64,000 nucleotides of DNA from Calliopum simillimum (taxonomy: Eukaryota; Arthropoda; Insecta; Diptera; Lauxaniidae), in assembly GCA_951812925.1 (NCBI GenBank), contig OX638368.1:81822909-81886908 (forward strand). The letters run 5' to 3'. The notes under the pieces were generated by a model, which made no database searches, was not told the origin of the DNA, and was given only the letters and a program-made list of their open reading frames with translations. Position 1 is the first letter of the stretch, and the number at the start of each line of letters is the position of its first letter. Of the stretch, positions 10,688 to 22,930 are shown piece by piece. The translations under genes and the position numbers were made by a program.

Positions 10688-13272
10688 TACATATCGACGC
10701 ATGATACGAAAAGTAGGATGATTCAATTCTCCTACGAAAAGTAGGTTGTTTTATATTCTTGGACGAAAAGTAGGACGTTTCAAACTTATTTGGACGAAAA
10801 CTAGGTTGTTTCATTATTTATGACGAAAACTAGGTTTCTTCGAAGTTTTGTGTATAAAAGTAGGACGTTAAAGTTTTTATGACGAAAAATAGGTTGTCTG
10901 AACATTTTGGACGAAAACTAGGACGTTTCGATGCTTTGCACGAAAACTAGGTTGACGTTGATTCTTGCAGCGCATTTTTGGCAAAAACTAGGGTGTTTCT
11001 TATTTTGTTACATCAATTTCCTAATGTAAATGAAATATTAATATCAGGTATCTTCTCTTCTTATACGAGATAAAATTGTATGTACTTATGTACCTATGTA
11101 CTTATGTATGTATGTTTGGAACGGGCAAAACTTTTTCTCGAAAATGGCTACAGCGATTTTAATGAAACTTCGGATAAAGTTAGACATTAGCATACAATGA
11201 AGAATGAGCTAGGCTTGAACTTTGTAAATGCTTACCAGGGGGCGTGGCATCGCATTATATTTTAAATTTGATATGGCCATAATTCGCAAACCATACAAGG
11301 TATTTTAATGAATTTTGGTGAGCGGGTATGGCTTAATAATACCTTGTAACAAACAAAAAGTGGGCGGGATCGAAAGAGTGCCACGCCCACCTTTCATGCC
11401 CTTGAAAATTTTGATTCAATATTACTCGAAAACGACTCCAACAATTTTAATGAAAATTTAGGGGATGTTACTTATGCAAACAGGTATTAATATGTGATAT
11501 GCGGTTATATTGGGAAAACTCGTTGAAGGGCGTATAATGCGCTATAAAAAGAAAACTACTAAAGCAATCTTTCTGAATTTAACTGTAGGGAGTCTACTTG
11601 CTACGTCTACCTACGACCTGAAATTAGGCAAAATATCAAAAGTGCGCGTGGAACCTCCCATACAAGTAAGACACATTAAATGCTATTTCTCGCAAATGAT
11701 ACAACATAGGCTGACTTCCTAAACTAAGGTTGCAATGCAACACTGCAATGCATTCGGTTCCTAAATAAAGTAGCAACATTTTTGACAATGTCATATGTTC
11801 CTTTTTGAACGGAAACTCTTTTTACTACACAACAGCTGCGCAAATAGCGCATCAATTTTAATATTGTTGCTTAAAATTTGGCGCGAAGCAATATGGATGA
11901 AATAAAGTAAGTAGTGAATTTAATTAACAATTATGTTAGTTTTATAATATTTTAAGCATGTTTTCAAAATTATTCATTTTAACAACACAACAACCACTTC
12001 GAGCAATTTTTGTGTTCCTTTATTACTGAAAAATGCAACGTCAAAGTTTGACAAAGCAACATTTGTAACAGTGTTGCCGTGTAAATGTTGCGCATGTGAA
12101 AACATGGTTGCATTGCAACTTTAGTTTAGGAAGTCAGCCATATTTTGATGAAATTTTGTATGCGGATCTGGATCAAGAGTATCTAAAGCATAAGAAAAAG
12201 AAGGCTTTGTTTAATAATTGCCACGCCCACTTTTTTTATCAAAATAAAAATTTTGGTTAATAACTCAGGCAGAAAAAAAAATGGAATGAACTGTTTAATT
12301 CTTATATGCAGTCTTATGTACTTTTTGACGTTGAATCCGTCTTCATCAGCAGAACTGTCATTATACCTGCAGGATTTTGAAATATCCTTGCTTGAAGTTG
12401 AAGAAAACGCTGTGTTCAGTCTTACAGCGTAGCTGCAAGAAAAGGTGAAATTCTTTTTTATTAATAGCATCGAACAGTTACACTCTTCCTTATCCAAATA
12501 TCCTTTCGGATTTTTCCAATAGGATTCGTATTTTCCGAGTTATGATCCCTTGAAGATAAGATATGAGTATTTTATCTTCGTATTGAGTGAAACTTTTTGA
12601 GTTATTATTCTCTATACAGAGTTTGTTATCTGAGTAGAGGAAGTTAGATGGGCTTAAAAAATGGGTCAGCTGAGAGACATTAGTAAAAAAACGTGTTTTG
12701 AAAGACACATAGTTTTGAAATCCCTACCTAATGAGACGCAAACCTATTTGGTGATATACTGTGCACAGCTAAAAATGTAGACGGTGGGTTAGTAACTAGA
12801 TAAATACTTAACTTAAGAGTTGGATAATACTTATGTCTTATAGATCATATTAGAATTAAGACCTAACAAGTAATTCTTATCCAGTTGAATTGTTTGAAAA
12901 GCAGAAATGACCGATTTTAATGATCTAATCTAATCCTATTTGTGTGTTAGTGTGGTTAACAAATTTTTACACCCGCTTATGATATGATCCACCTTTTTTT
13001 TTGTCGTTCAATATGAAACATCCTATGTTTCGTCTAAAAGTTTAACACAACCTACTTTTCGCAACAAATTATGAAACATCCTACTTTTCATAAAAAAGTT
13101 TGAAACGTCCTACTTTTCGTAAAACATCCTATTTTTCATAAAAAAGTATGAAACATCATACTTTTGCTTGAAAATTCTGAAACGTCCTACTTTTCGTCCA
13201 AGAATATAAAACAACCTACTTTTCGTAGGAGAATTGAATCATCCTACTTTTCGTATCATGCGTCGATATGTA
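10688..13272. mobile_element. Foldback element with arms of repeated 'gaaaagtagga' units
   Basis: TACATATCGACGCATGA begins at 10688 and its inverse ends at 13272. Each arm (about 10688-10990 and 12985-13272) is an array of roughly 25-30-bp units built on 'acgaaaagtaggacgttt', running in opposite orientations in the two arms. This matches the architecture of foldback elements, whose long inverted repeats contain internal tandem units. The interior holds a separate MITE (11709-12139) and fly-type 'gggcgtggc' blocks. Confidence 0.8.
11709..12139. mobile_element. MITE, GGCTGACTTCCTAAACT ends
   Basis: GGCTGACTTCCTAAACTAA at 11709 is matched by its inverse, ending GTCAGCC at 12139. The repeats are about 33 bases with small gaps and include 'gttgcaatgcaac'-type sequence. 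'ATA' lies directly outside both ends, so the duplication may be 2-3 bp. It is inserted in the foldback element at 10688-13272. Confidence 0.75.
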
Positions 13273-13727
13273 ACAGAAATTATCGCACTCCAATGAGTAT
13301 AACAGAAAAGAAAACAATAAATAGACAAATGTAGATTCAATAACGTTACAAATTACATGATTTCCAAAAACTTAAATGATGACTATTACTGAAATTTTTT
13401 GTAGAATTTTAACCCATCATAACCAAGTTGGTTGGAAAAGGGGTCAAAGAGAAATCCAAACAGCTCACGGTTCTCGGGAACGAGGAATTAATCATAGTTT
13501 AAGGCACCTCTGATTTTATTTTTTATACAATACCTGATAGTGTTAGCAACAAAATAAAATAATTTTTAAAATCGCAAGTAGGTGCCCCGCCCCAAAATGG
13601 GCGCAATATTCAGAATTTGCTTGCAAAATAGGCGGTTCCACGCCCCCAAAAACGAAAGTTTATCATCTCTTATATTTTTTGACGCAGGTTAATGAGGTTT
13701 GGTACACATATAAAGAAAACAAAAAAA
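13273..13727. other. No gene recognised
   Basis: AT-rich sequence with 'gccccgcccc' and 'ccacgccccc' blocks that resemble the interiors of neighbouring foldback elements, perhaps outer parts of the element at 13728-14430. Confidence 0.45.
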
Positions 13728-14430
13728 AAAAAATAACATGCACTGAAAAAATGGGCGGTGCCACTCCCACCAAAAAAAAATCGTCAGTTCTCATAAACTG
13801 TATCAAGCAAATGGGTAAAATCTGGTGCATATCACTAATCCACTCCCATTATTTAATTTTATCTTTTAACTATTGTAGTTACAAACTTAGAAGTCTTCTC
13901 TTTATCGTCACGATTTCTGTCATTGATTTTTTTAAATAGTCATAATAAAGAAGCGTCCGCTAAAGTGTCGGTAGTGAAAAAGTAAAAAATATACTCTATA
14001 TAAAGTGAAATGGGAAAAAGAAAGAAAGAAAATAGAATCTTCACATCATGATTTTACATCCGTTTGGAAAAACTACAAGATAATTACATCTCATAAAAAT
14101 TATGGGGATAAACTTCTTAGAGCAGTCTGTGATTACAACGAGTGCCATTTAAAGTAAATAGAAATTCTAAAAATATTAGAATTTTGTAATGAAAATTAAA
14201 ACTAGTAAATAAAAAATCTTGCGTCATGTTATGTATTTTTTCATATAATTTTGGATTTGTTAATACATTTACTAGCATATTGGCGGTGTGGCAACGTTAA
14301 AATTTTACATAAGAGGTTGAATGCGTCGTTGCCATTTACATATACCCATTTGCATGAGATAGTTTATGAGAAATGACGATTTTTCTTGGTGGGCATGGCA
14401 CCGCCCATTTTTTCAATGCATGTTATTTTG
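13728..14430. repeat. Inverted-repeat element with 'gggcggtgccac' arms
   Basis: The left arm (13728-13822), with 'aacatgcactgaaaaaatgg', is inverted at 14340-14430. The motif 'atgggcggtgccac' recurs in the foldback at 51.1-51.95 kb, so the two probably belong to one broad family. The interior is non-coding; the open frame 13679-13939 runs through the arm and is not a gene. Confidence 0.6.
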
Positions 14431-16190
14431 ATTTCGAACCTTCCACGAAAAAAATGCGAATTTCAGAACCACAACCGACAACTTCAACTGATTTCTAAGA
14501 TTAATATATTTTTATCTCTTTTTCATATTACTTTTTAGTTCTTTTTCATAATGTTTTTACCTCTTTTTCATGCAAAAAATGAATTGAAAAATATTATTTT
14601 GTTTTGAAATAAAGCGAAAAAGAAAAAAAAACAGCTTATTTGTGGTTCGATGTCGAGTTATTTATCAAAAAATACTAAGAAAATGGTAAAAAATGGTCAT
14701 TTTTGCGATTTTAGGGCACTAGATGAATTTTTTTCGGTTAAGTTTGTTCAGCATTTTTTTTTTTCTTCTATTCAATAGCTACAACATTGCTGAAGTCATC
14801 AAAACAATATTTTCGGCTCGTTACCGAGATATAGCCATATGAAAAAATCGAAAAATCGCTCAAAATCCAATTTGAGGCAAAAAATGGATTTGGCAATAAA
14901 ATCCTTATATGAGCCAACTTTGCAAAACGCTCCGGCAGAATTACTTGTTTCGACGAGTACTTTCGACGCCTTATAACGGATTTTAGTTCACTTTTCATGT
15001 GTCGCACTGTGTTATCGAACAGTTTATTACAAAAAAAAGGAAAAAAATAGGGAAAAACGCATTTTGGTAACTTTTCAATGAATTGTATACAACTTTTGCA
15101 TTTTTCCATCGATTTTTTTTAAGTGGTATCTTTTTTTCTTCACAAATATATAGTCTATGATACAAAAAAAAAAATTATAAAGAAGTTAATTCTTCTTGTA
15201 TAAATCTGTAGTTGATTTTGATTTTTTGTTAATTTTTTCGAAAAAAAAAAATGTTTTTTTTTTAGAAATCAATTTATTTTGCCGAAACTAACAAACCAAC
15301 CAAAAAGTGATGTGAATATCATTTGTAGGTAATTTAATTACCTTTAATATGACATATTATACTTTTGAATACAAACATTGGTTCTTGAGATATTTGCATT
15401 TAAACGAAACTATCTTTTTTTTTTTTTGGTCCGAAAACCGAAAATGACCGATATCTCGAAAACGACACGAAAAAAAAAAATAATGCGATTTTCGGAATCA
15501 GCAGCCCATTTTACATATAAAATGGATAGTGGCATTCACTGGGAATTTTGGCTGTAGACTAGTGTTATTAGTGATACAAGGCAAGGCAAAAATTGTTGTC
15601 AGAAAGTACATTATAAAAGTAATGCTATATTGAGGTCAAACGAAACTTGTAAGGTAACATTAGACATGGCAACTCTAATACGAGCGGATTACCAAAACCG
15701 CCACATTGACGACACCACATATTTTAGTTAATATGGTTAAATATGATAAAAGTTATTGACATAAGCTATCACTACACAAGGAGTTTCAACATATCGTAAT
15801 GTTTTAATGTTACAAAAGTTTAAAAATGTTCCATAATTTCTCTATTTTTCTGAGAAAATCGTATGAAAAAAGAGCGCGACTTTCTAAATAACAAATTTTT
15901 ATTAAAACGTAAAATAAAACTCAATTTTTTCAGTTGCAATAGATTCCTCACATGTTTCTTTTTTTTTTTTTAAGTTACAATACGTTTACATGCAACATAT
16001 GATGTAGATCTCTTTTCTGTATACTTAACTCAATAATCATCAAAAATGTCTAGTTGTAGTAGTAACACCTCGATATATAGTTAAATTAAAAAAAAAAAAT
16101 AGTAATAAACTATCTTAAAACTTATATGCGCAAAAATCCGTATTTTTTTTTTTTTTTTCGTATAGAAAAACAAAACTACCCAAAACACCA
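14431..16190. other. No gene recognised
   Basis: About 1.8 kb of A/T-rich sequence with long homopolymer runs. The minus open frame at 14768-15109 lacks a motif and lies in repeat-like sequence ('gatatagccatatg'). Part of it may be the 3' flank of the gene at 16193-16862. Confidence 0.5.
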
Positions 16191-16192
16191 TA

Positions 16193-16862
16193 TTAATTTT
16201 TATCAACCGAATCACTAGTCTCCAATGATATTTCAGCAGCTGCCGCTGTTGTAGTTTCAATGTTGTCGTGTTGTGGGGTAACATTTTGTATACCATTTGG
16301 TCCAACTTCGATGCAGCCAAGTGGGATTTCAACAAAATCATAAAGAATGAAACGTAATGTAACATTTCCACAGGCGTGAATTGAATTGTTAGCATGCGCC
16401 GTCACATTGTTGATTTTAAAGCACCCAAATATTGGAACAGGTGGTGTTAGGATAAAACATGCCGGTGGAATAACATCACTACCTGAGAAATTATTTGCAA
16501 ATATTGTGACATCGTCAACACTCAAATTTGTTTCTAATTTTAGATCGACTGGATTTGCTCTTATAATTCCACACACTTGAGATGGAGAACATGATAAAGA
16601 GAGAGTGGCATAAAATATGAGTTTTTGATTTCAATGAATAATTATATATTAACCAACATTTCCGATTTAAATTCATCCATGGCACTCCTGCTCGAATGCA
16701 ACATTGACAAGTCCATTGGGGTTTGCATATGCAGTTATCACGAAAGAAATCGCGATTTGCGGTACTGAATTTTTCAGTTTCATTTTGTATCTTATTTGCT
16801 TTGGCAAATCTTACAATTATTATTACCAATAAGACAAAAGCAATTTTTTGCAAGCAACCCAT
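16193..16862 (-). CDS. Small secreted Cys-rich protein, DUF4773-like (two exons)
   Basis: Exon 1 (16862-16658) starts with a signal peptide, MGCLQKIAFVLLVIIIV, then a CICKPQWTCQCC cluster. The intron begins GTTGGT, ends CTCAAG, and is about 82 bp. Exon 2 (16575-16193) joins in phase through a split Leu codon and continues CGIIRANPVDLKLETNL to a stop after VDKN. The spliced protein is about 195 residues with about eleven cysteines and several N-glycosylation motifs (NNF, NNS, NVT); the tail is Thr/Ala-rich. Spacing of the CxC...CxCC cluster and later single cysteines resembles the insect DUF4773 family of secreted proteins of unknown function. The donor site is weak, so the exact exon 1 end is inferred. 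Nothing indicates decay, so this may be a working host gene. Confidence 0.7.
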
Positions 16863-17503
16863 CTTTACTTATTGAAGTTTATAAACTAAATGAATTGGCT
16901 TTAAAGTTCAAAAATTGGAAAGAAAGTTTGTGTTTTTATTTTTGGCTTAAGTGCCCTTTTACACACATGCACGCTAGGGTGGCCGTTATATGGCTTTTTA
17001 TCGAATTTCAATAATGGATGGTGGCAAATATGGTGGCTCCAAATGTCGAAAAAAATTAGGTGATTTTTCCAGATTTTTATGATTGGCTCTATTGAGGCTT
17101 TATTGGCTCTTTGGTAAATTTGACTATCTGTCTGTTGAAATTACAATTACGACCAAACGGATAAAAAGAGGATGCATAAAATTTGGTACAGATCACAACA
17201 ATGTTACTAGACTGTCTGGGATTAAAAATGGACGTGATCAGTCAATCTTCACGTGGTCCTCCCATACAATGTTTTAAAAAACCGATATGAGAGGTAGGCG
17301 TGAACATTTATTCCAATCTGACCTCGACTCTAACTATTATCTATACCAAATTTAATGCATCTATGTATACAGGTTGGTTGGGATTCGCTAGAACACTGGA
17401 AAATGTAAGATACCTGGTATTGTATGGTGAAAATTTCTTTGGTTTACTTTTTTGTTTTCCTATAAAAAAATATGCTAATAAAAGAAATCAGATACAAATT
17501 ATA
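16863..17503. other. Upstream region of the secreted-protein gene, no other gene
   Basis: This includes the likely promoter of the minus-strand gene at 16193-16862. Open frames at 16796-17277 show no motif. The segment 16970-17070 ('gggtggccgttatatgg') is unremarkable. Confidence 0.4.
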
Positions 17504-18785
17504 TTGGGTGTACAACTTAAAGACCGGAATTTGACAGTGGATGTCCGTACTAACAAATATCGTGAAAGCTCGAACTTTATATATATGTCATTTTGAAAGT
17601 ACATTTGACAGCTGTCAAAATCAGTCAAAACAATTTTATCTTGTGTGCATCATTATTATTTTTCACGATGAATAACTTCGAAAATTCGAGAAAAAGACAG
17701 CATTTGCGGGAAGTTCTGTTGGGTCATTTTTTTGCAAAGAAAATTGCTGCGGAAAGTCATAGTTTGCTTGTAGAAGTTTATGGCGACGATGCTTTAGGAA
17801 AAACACAGCGTTTTGAATAGTTTAAACGCTTCTAAAGTGCCGATTTTGACATCAAAGACAAAGAACGCCCAGGACAGCCAAAAAAGTATGAAGAATTATG
17901 TAGAGAAGCTACTCGATGATGATTCGTGTCAAACACAAGACGAGCTTGCCAAATCGTTGGGAGTGACTCAGCAAGCCATTTCGAAACGTTTGAAAGCCGC
18001 CGGATACATTCAGAAGCAAGGTAATTGGGTCCCCTATGAGTTGAAGCCGAGAGACGTTGAACGGCGCTTCTGTATGTCTGAAATGCTGCTTGAGCGCCAT
18101 AAAAACAAATCATTTTTGCATCAGATTGTGACTGGGGATGAAAAATGGATCCATTATGACAATCCCAAGCGCAAAAAGTCATACGTGAAACCCGGCCAAC
18201 CAGCCAAATCAACCTCGAAGCCAAATATCCATGGTGCCAAGGTTATGCTGTGTATTTGGTGGGATCAGAAGGGGCCGTTATATTATGAGTTGTTGAAATC
18301 AGGCCAGACAATCACAGGTGACCTGTACCGAACACAATTAATACGTTTGAAGCGTGCCATCATCGAAAAACGCCCGGAAAATGCGACCAGACACGAAGCA
18401 ATAATTTTTCATCATGACAACGCTCGGCCGCATGTTGCAAGACCCGTGAAAAACTATTTGGAAAATAGTGGATGGGAAGTTTTGGCTCACCCGCCTTATA
18501 GTCCGGACCTTGCTCCGTCTGACTTTCATTTATTTCGCTCGATGCAAAACGCCCTCACCGGAATACGCTTCACATCAGAGCAAGGCATCCGAAATTGGAT
18601 AGATTCATTTTTGGCCGCCAAGCCGGCGCAATTTTTTTGGGATGGAATTCATAAATTGCCTGAAAGATGGGGAAATGTTGTAGCTTCAAATGGACAATAC
18701 TTTGAATAAAATATATTGTAACATTTTTCCACAATAAAGCATCAAATTTCGCTAAAAAATTCCGGTTTTTAAGTTGTACACCCAA
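17504..18785 (+). mobile_element. Complete mariner element with TA duplications
   Basis: The inverted ends TTGGGTGTACAACTTAAA (17504) and their complement ending at 18785 match over about 28 of 29 positions and are flanked by TA. The length, about 1.28 kb, is normal for mariner. It contains one transposase gene, disabled by two stops and a frameshift (see 17668-18709). Because the ends are intact, it could have been moved by a transposase supplied elsewhere. Confidence 0.95.
17668..18709 (+). pseudogene. Mariner transposase (DD34D), disabled
   Basis: The start MNNFENSRKRQHLREV is followed by the N-terminal HTH. At 17818 a TAG replaces the Trp expected in 'FEWFKRF', a TAA follows at about 17833, and a one-base shift lies near 17893, after which the frame stays open to 18709. 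In the intact part I see the second HTH (SLGVTQQAISKRLKAAG), the catalytic block VTGDEKWIHYDN with the first Asp, FHHDNARPHVA with the second, and YSPDLAPSDFHLF with the third, giving the DD34D signature. The C terminus VVASNGQYFE is normal. It is a recent copy: only a handful of disabling changes in about 345 codons. Confidence 0.93.
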
Positions 18786-18829
18786 TATATCAAATAAAAA
18801 CGAATAAATTGGCATTTATAACTAGTTTG

Positions 18830-19060
18830 TTACTAAGAAAACTGTTCAAAATTTTCGAAAATTTGCCATATCTCGAAAACAATGACATGGATTTAAAACT
18901 TTGTCCACTAATTTTGTAGCCAATTAAAATACCTTTCATATGACATCAATATTATTAAGATCCATTAAGGAGTTTCGATTTTCCAGTTCCAGTTCGGTTA
19001 TATCCCGGCTATATACGGATCTTCCGATTGATATATCTCCGTCAGTTTTGCGAATTTAGA
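18830..19060. repeat. Fragment of the long-inverted-repeat element
   Basis: This is homologous to one end of the elements at 68-1978 and 34.7-47.7 kb. Shared landmarks are 'tgccatatctcgaaaac', 'cctttcatatgacatc' and 'cggatcttccgattg'. Only one arm is present. Confidence 0.65.
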
Positions 19061-19200
19061 AAAACTGAACTAAGAAAAGTTGTTCAGAATACATTTTACA
19101 TTTCTGGGTGTTCTACCGATTACCAACCACCCTGTATATGTAGTTTTATTATTTTTTCGATCGTAATCGTAATTTCAACAGACACGGACACAAATACGGA

Positions 19201-19536
19201 GTTAGGAAATAACGCCCAATGAAACAATGCCCAAAAAATCGAATCAACGCCCAAAATAAAATGACGTAATGACGCCCAAAACAAAAACGAAATAACGCCC
19301 AAATTATTTTCATATAAATTTGGGCGATTATCATTTACTTCGTTTTTTTTGGGCGTTATTTCGTTTTATTTTAAAAAAAAACGAAATAGCGCCCAAAACC
19401 AAAAAACAAAATAACGCCCAAATTAGTTTCATACAAATAAATTTTGGGCGTTATTTCCAAAATGATTATCGCTCAAATTAATATGAAAATAATTTGGGCG
19501 TTATTTCGTTTTTATTTTTGGGCGATATTTCCTAAC
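19201..19536. mobile_element. MITE built of 'ataacgccca' repeats
   Basis: GTTAGGAAATAACGCCCAA at 19201 is inverted at 19518-19536 (TTGGGCGATATTTCCTAAC). The body is an alternating array of 'gggcgttatttcg' and its complement, so nearly all of it can pair with itself. A half copy lies at 47715-47822. Confidence 0.75.
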
Positions 19537-19651
19537 GCCTACAATTACAAATGGGACAGAGCTAAACAAAACTGGTAAGGGTGTTACCTTTGGCCTGGCA
19601 AAACATTAAATATCTGACACTGCAGTACATTTGACGTCCAATAATACGAAT

Positions 19652-19801
19652 TATATCTGTGGCAGGAAGGAAAAACTCTTAAGTCGATTTTTGATTAGAA
19701 AGCAAAACTGTTTAAATTTTGTTTTATGTGTATAGAATTTATGTTGCTTTGCTTTTTTATCGAATATCGACTTAAGCAGTTTTTCCTTCCTAACACAGAT
19801 A
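19652..19801. repeat. Short imperfect palindrome
   Basis: 'tatctgtggcaggaaggaa' with 'ttaagtcgat' (19652-19690) is inverted at 19764-19802 ('atcgacttaag' ... 'ttccttcctaacacagata'). It may be part of a larger element whose ends are GACGTCCAATAATACGAAT near 19631 and an inverted near-copy near 23946-23964. Confidence 0.55.
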
Positions 19802-20035
19802 TAATGTCAGGCCTATTCGTAAAATCGAAAAATTCGTATTATCGTAACTTAATTTTGTTTCTTTTTCTTTTATATTGAGACATATCATCGGTTTAGAGGT
19901 AAAACTAAATAACTCGCGTATTTTATTTGAGAGAAAACACCAGTATGAAAAATAGGAAATTTGACGAATTTTTCTTCTGAGTAAAATGGTAGAGAAACGG
20001 AAATCACAATAAGGTGATTTCTTTTAACACGTTAA

Positions 20036-21042
20036 CACATTGGCTGCCATGGCTATTGATTTCAATAGCCAGTACAGTTTCATTCAGGCTTGTGGCTATG
20101 GATTTCCATAGCCAGTAGTTTTTTGTTATTTTGCCTCGTCATGAAAAATGCATAGCCTCTAGAAGCAAAATTCAATACAAAACGAAAAGCTTATTACCAC
20201 TCTTAGTGCTAAGTGAACATGGTTTGAGGAGTTTTTGGTTAGTTTAGATTTTATAGCCATTTATTTTGAGAAATAATAAAAACTGTTTCAGTGTGGGAAA
20301 ATTCTCATAGCTAAAAGTCGAAAAAATAACGGTAGGCTTCTCAAACTATGCAGGCATGATACCTTAATAAGTATTTCCAAGCTATATGTGCAAGTTTGGA
20401 CGAATTTGAACAACTCTAGCTTTATTTTTTCGACTTGTTCAAAATTAGGATTTTCCCACAATGTGTGCATTCGCCATCTTGGATTTAAGAATTCTCAAAT
20501 TTTGGCTTCAGATTCGTGATCAGCGACCCCCAAAACCCCCGGATGATGCAATTTACGCCAAAATATTAAAAAAAAATTTATTTTACGATCCCTTTCGGCG
20601 CGTTCTACAACGTTTTCATATTGAAATTTTTAAAAGCGCTACTGGTCTTTCAAAAGATTTGAAAAAAACGAAAATTTTGGGATCCAAAACTTCATTTTCC
20701 GTCTGCACAAATTCTCGCGACGGAGGTGGCCGGTTGACGTGAAACGTCCCATATATATTTATATACAGTACTGTTAACTTTATAAAACTTCTTTCTTCTT
20801 CCTGGCTATTGAAAATAATAGCCACGGCACTTGGCAAACAGATAGACGTCTATCTTTACATAGGGTGCCGTGGCTATGATATTCAATAGCCAGGACTAAA
20901 TCTTTTCTAGCACTTCCAAAAGTTGTAGAAACGCAACTTAACAGCTAACAATGACCGTTATTTCATATAAAACATGAAAATAGAAAAAAAAAATTTTGGC
21001 ACCCTGGGAAACAGTACAAAATTTGGTCTGGCAGTCAATGTG
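20036..21042. mobile_element. TTAA-flanked MITE, CACATTGGCTGCCA ends
   Basis: CACATTGGCTGCCA (20036) and TGGCAGTCAATGTG (ending 21042) are imperfect inverted ends, both bordered by TTAA (20032-20035, 21043-21046). Near the ends lie several small palindromes of the type 'ggctattgatttcaatagcc', repeated four times. It has no transposase. The open frames at 20461-20742 and 20616-20837 are shadows. Confidence 0.8.
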
Positions 21043-21586
21043 TTAAAAGTCTCGAAAAGCAGGTAAACTTCGAAAACTTTCGAGTCTCGAAAGAAAAATT
21101 TAAAAGTTTGTATGAAAAAATTTTTACGCAGGCCTCGAAAACTTTCGAGCCAAGTTCGATGCGTAAAGAGCTTCGAAAAATTACGAGAGTGATTGTTGTC
21201 AAATAAATGTACTGAAAACATATTTTTTGCTTTGAAAATTGAATTTGAATTGAATATTTTTCAAAGTATGTATATAACAGCTAATATGTTGTTTACACGT
21301 TTCCATAAATATGTGTTCCTGAAAACAAGCTCGTAACGTATCGAGTTTTTCATGTTATACCAGTTTACAAGATTAAAGGAATCCACTTAATATAATAATT
21401 AAAAAAAATGTAGTGTAGTATGTTTAGCTCAATTTGCAAAACAAAAATTTTACTTCATGAGTTTTACCTCTAAAATGTGGCCGATTTAACGAGGAAATAC
21501 AGGTCGCGAAATTTCCAATTTTTATAAATTTCTAGAAAGACTGTTTTTTCAAAAGCCCAAACTTTTTTCAGATTTTTCGAAACTTT
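21043..21586. other. No gene recognised
   Basis: Contains a cluster of 'ctcgaaaactttcgag' palindromic words at 21050-21185 and otherwise AT-rich unique-looking sequence. Confidence 0.5.
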
Positions 21587-22381
21587 GGGTCGTATTAATA
21601 AAACTTTACTTTGCTAAAATCCGAAGCAATTGCTTCAATTTTTAGCATTTACTTCAATTCGTATGTGAAAAAATAGATTAAAGCATTTGCTATGTTCGAA
21701 ATTAGCTTTTGCTTAAATTGATATGAATAAAAAAACGTAAATCGTAGCATTTGCTTCAATGTTCTGAGTCTGCTCTTTTTCTGACTACGAGAGATTGCTA
21801 CGTACTTTTTTCACGTATATGATACAAAAATCTTGTTCTCTTTTGGTTTTCGTAATTTTCTTAAGGAAAAAAACTGCTTAAATCGCCAAATTACGATTCG
21901 ACAGCAAAACCACTAATGTCAACAATTTGCAGATTTGTCCATAAGAGGAAAAGGGGGTTTGGGCACTTTCGGTGTAATTTTTTTACTTCACTCCATCGTC
22001 ACATATGCCCGATGTCGTCTATTTTATATTTTAAGCGAATTTAAGATAAACGGTTCTTCCAAAAAAAAGTCCAAATTTCCGAAAAATCGTCATGTCTCAA
22101 AAACCGTGCTTTACATTAAAAACTTCTAATCACCAATTTTGAAGCTTTCTCATCTAGTCCACCCCATGTGTAGATCTCTAAAACCATATTCGCGAGAAAC
22201 TTTTTGATTGCAATAAAGAAAGAAGTAGTAAAATCAACAAGGCTTAAAAAACTATATGTATAAGATGACGATAAACTTAAGCCAACAAAATTTCCTCCAA
22301 AAGTACAGTGCTCAAATTTATGCTGTACCTTTTTGACATCAATTTGGAACACATCACATATTTCACTATTTTTTTTTTACA

Positions 22382-22551
22382 CAAGTTGTTCCAAAAAAAC
22401 TGTCGTACTTCGCAACTACGTTTTTAAGTCCATGGGGTGGGGGTAAGGAGTGGAAATAAAAATACTCAAGTTGTTCCAAAAAAAACTGTCGTACTTCGCA
22501 ACTACGTTTTTAAGTCCATGGGGTGGGGGTAAGGAGTGGAAATAAAAATAC
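22382..22551. repeat. 85-bp tandem duplication
   Basis: The unit beginning 'caagttgttccaaaaaaac' at 22382 is repeated almost exactly from 22467. Both copies include 'ccatggggtgggggtaagg'. The near identity implies a recent duplication. Confidence 0.9.
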
Positions 22552-22589
22552 AAATTTATGTTTTCTGTTCAATATATTCTGCTTTCTTA

Positions 22590-22930
22590 TCTTCTATTTC
22601 ATTCTTCATTAATGAAAATTCCTTCCAAGAAGTTCTTTTTTCCAGTTTGGGAATAGGTAATAATTGTTGGGAGCCAGGTCAGGACTGTAGGGTGGGTGAG
22701 CCAAAGAACACCTTTTGCAGTGCGGCAAGAGAACACCTTTGGCCAATATTCTTCTTCTTTTTCTCAAACGGTTTCCGTGAACCGCACTGAGATTGAACCG
22801 TAGTATTCTCCGGTTATGGAGATAACTTCATCTTTGTAATCGATCGATAGGATCCCCTCTGAGTCCCAGAAGACTGTAGCCAATGATTTTTCCAGCCGAC
22901 TGTCACACCTTAAACTTCTTAGCTGGTGTT
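22590..22930 (-). pseudogene. Mariner-group (maT-like) transposase relic
   Basis: On the minus strand, a segment reads ATVFWDSEGILSIDY, then ITGEYYGSISVR, and about 80 bases later LAHPPYSPDLAPNNYYLF, followed by NWKKELLGRNF. These are the 'WD.kGil..dy' block, the 'GeYY..ll.rl' block and the third catalytic block of mariner-group DDE proteins. The second catalytic block between them is lost and frames change several times. The WDSKGI and SPDLAP.DY.LFP pattern resembles maT-type elements more than the mariner at 17.5 kb. Confidence 0.7.

Noticed and set aside
19201..19536. Regular repeats that could suggest a CRISPR-like array
   Set aside because: Units alternate in orientation, spacers are not unique, and the sequence is a eukaryotic MITE.
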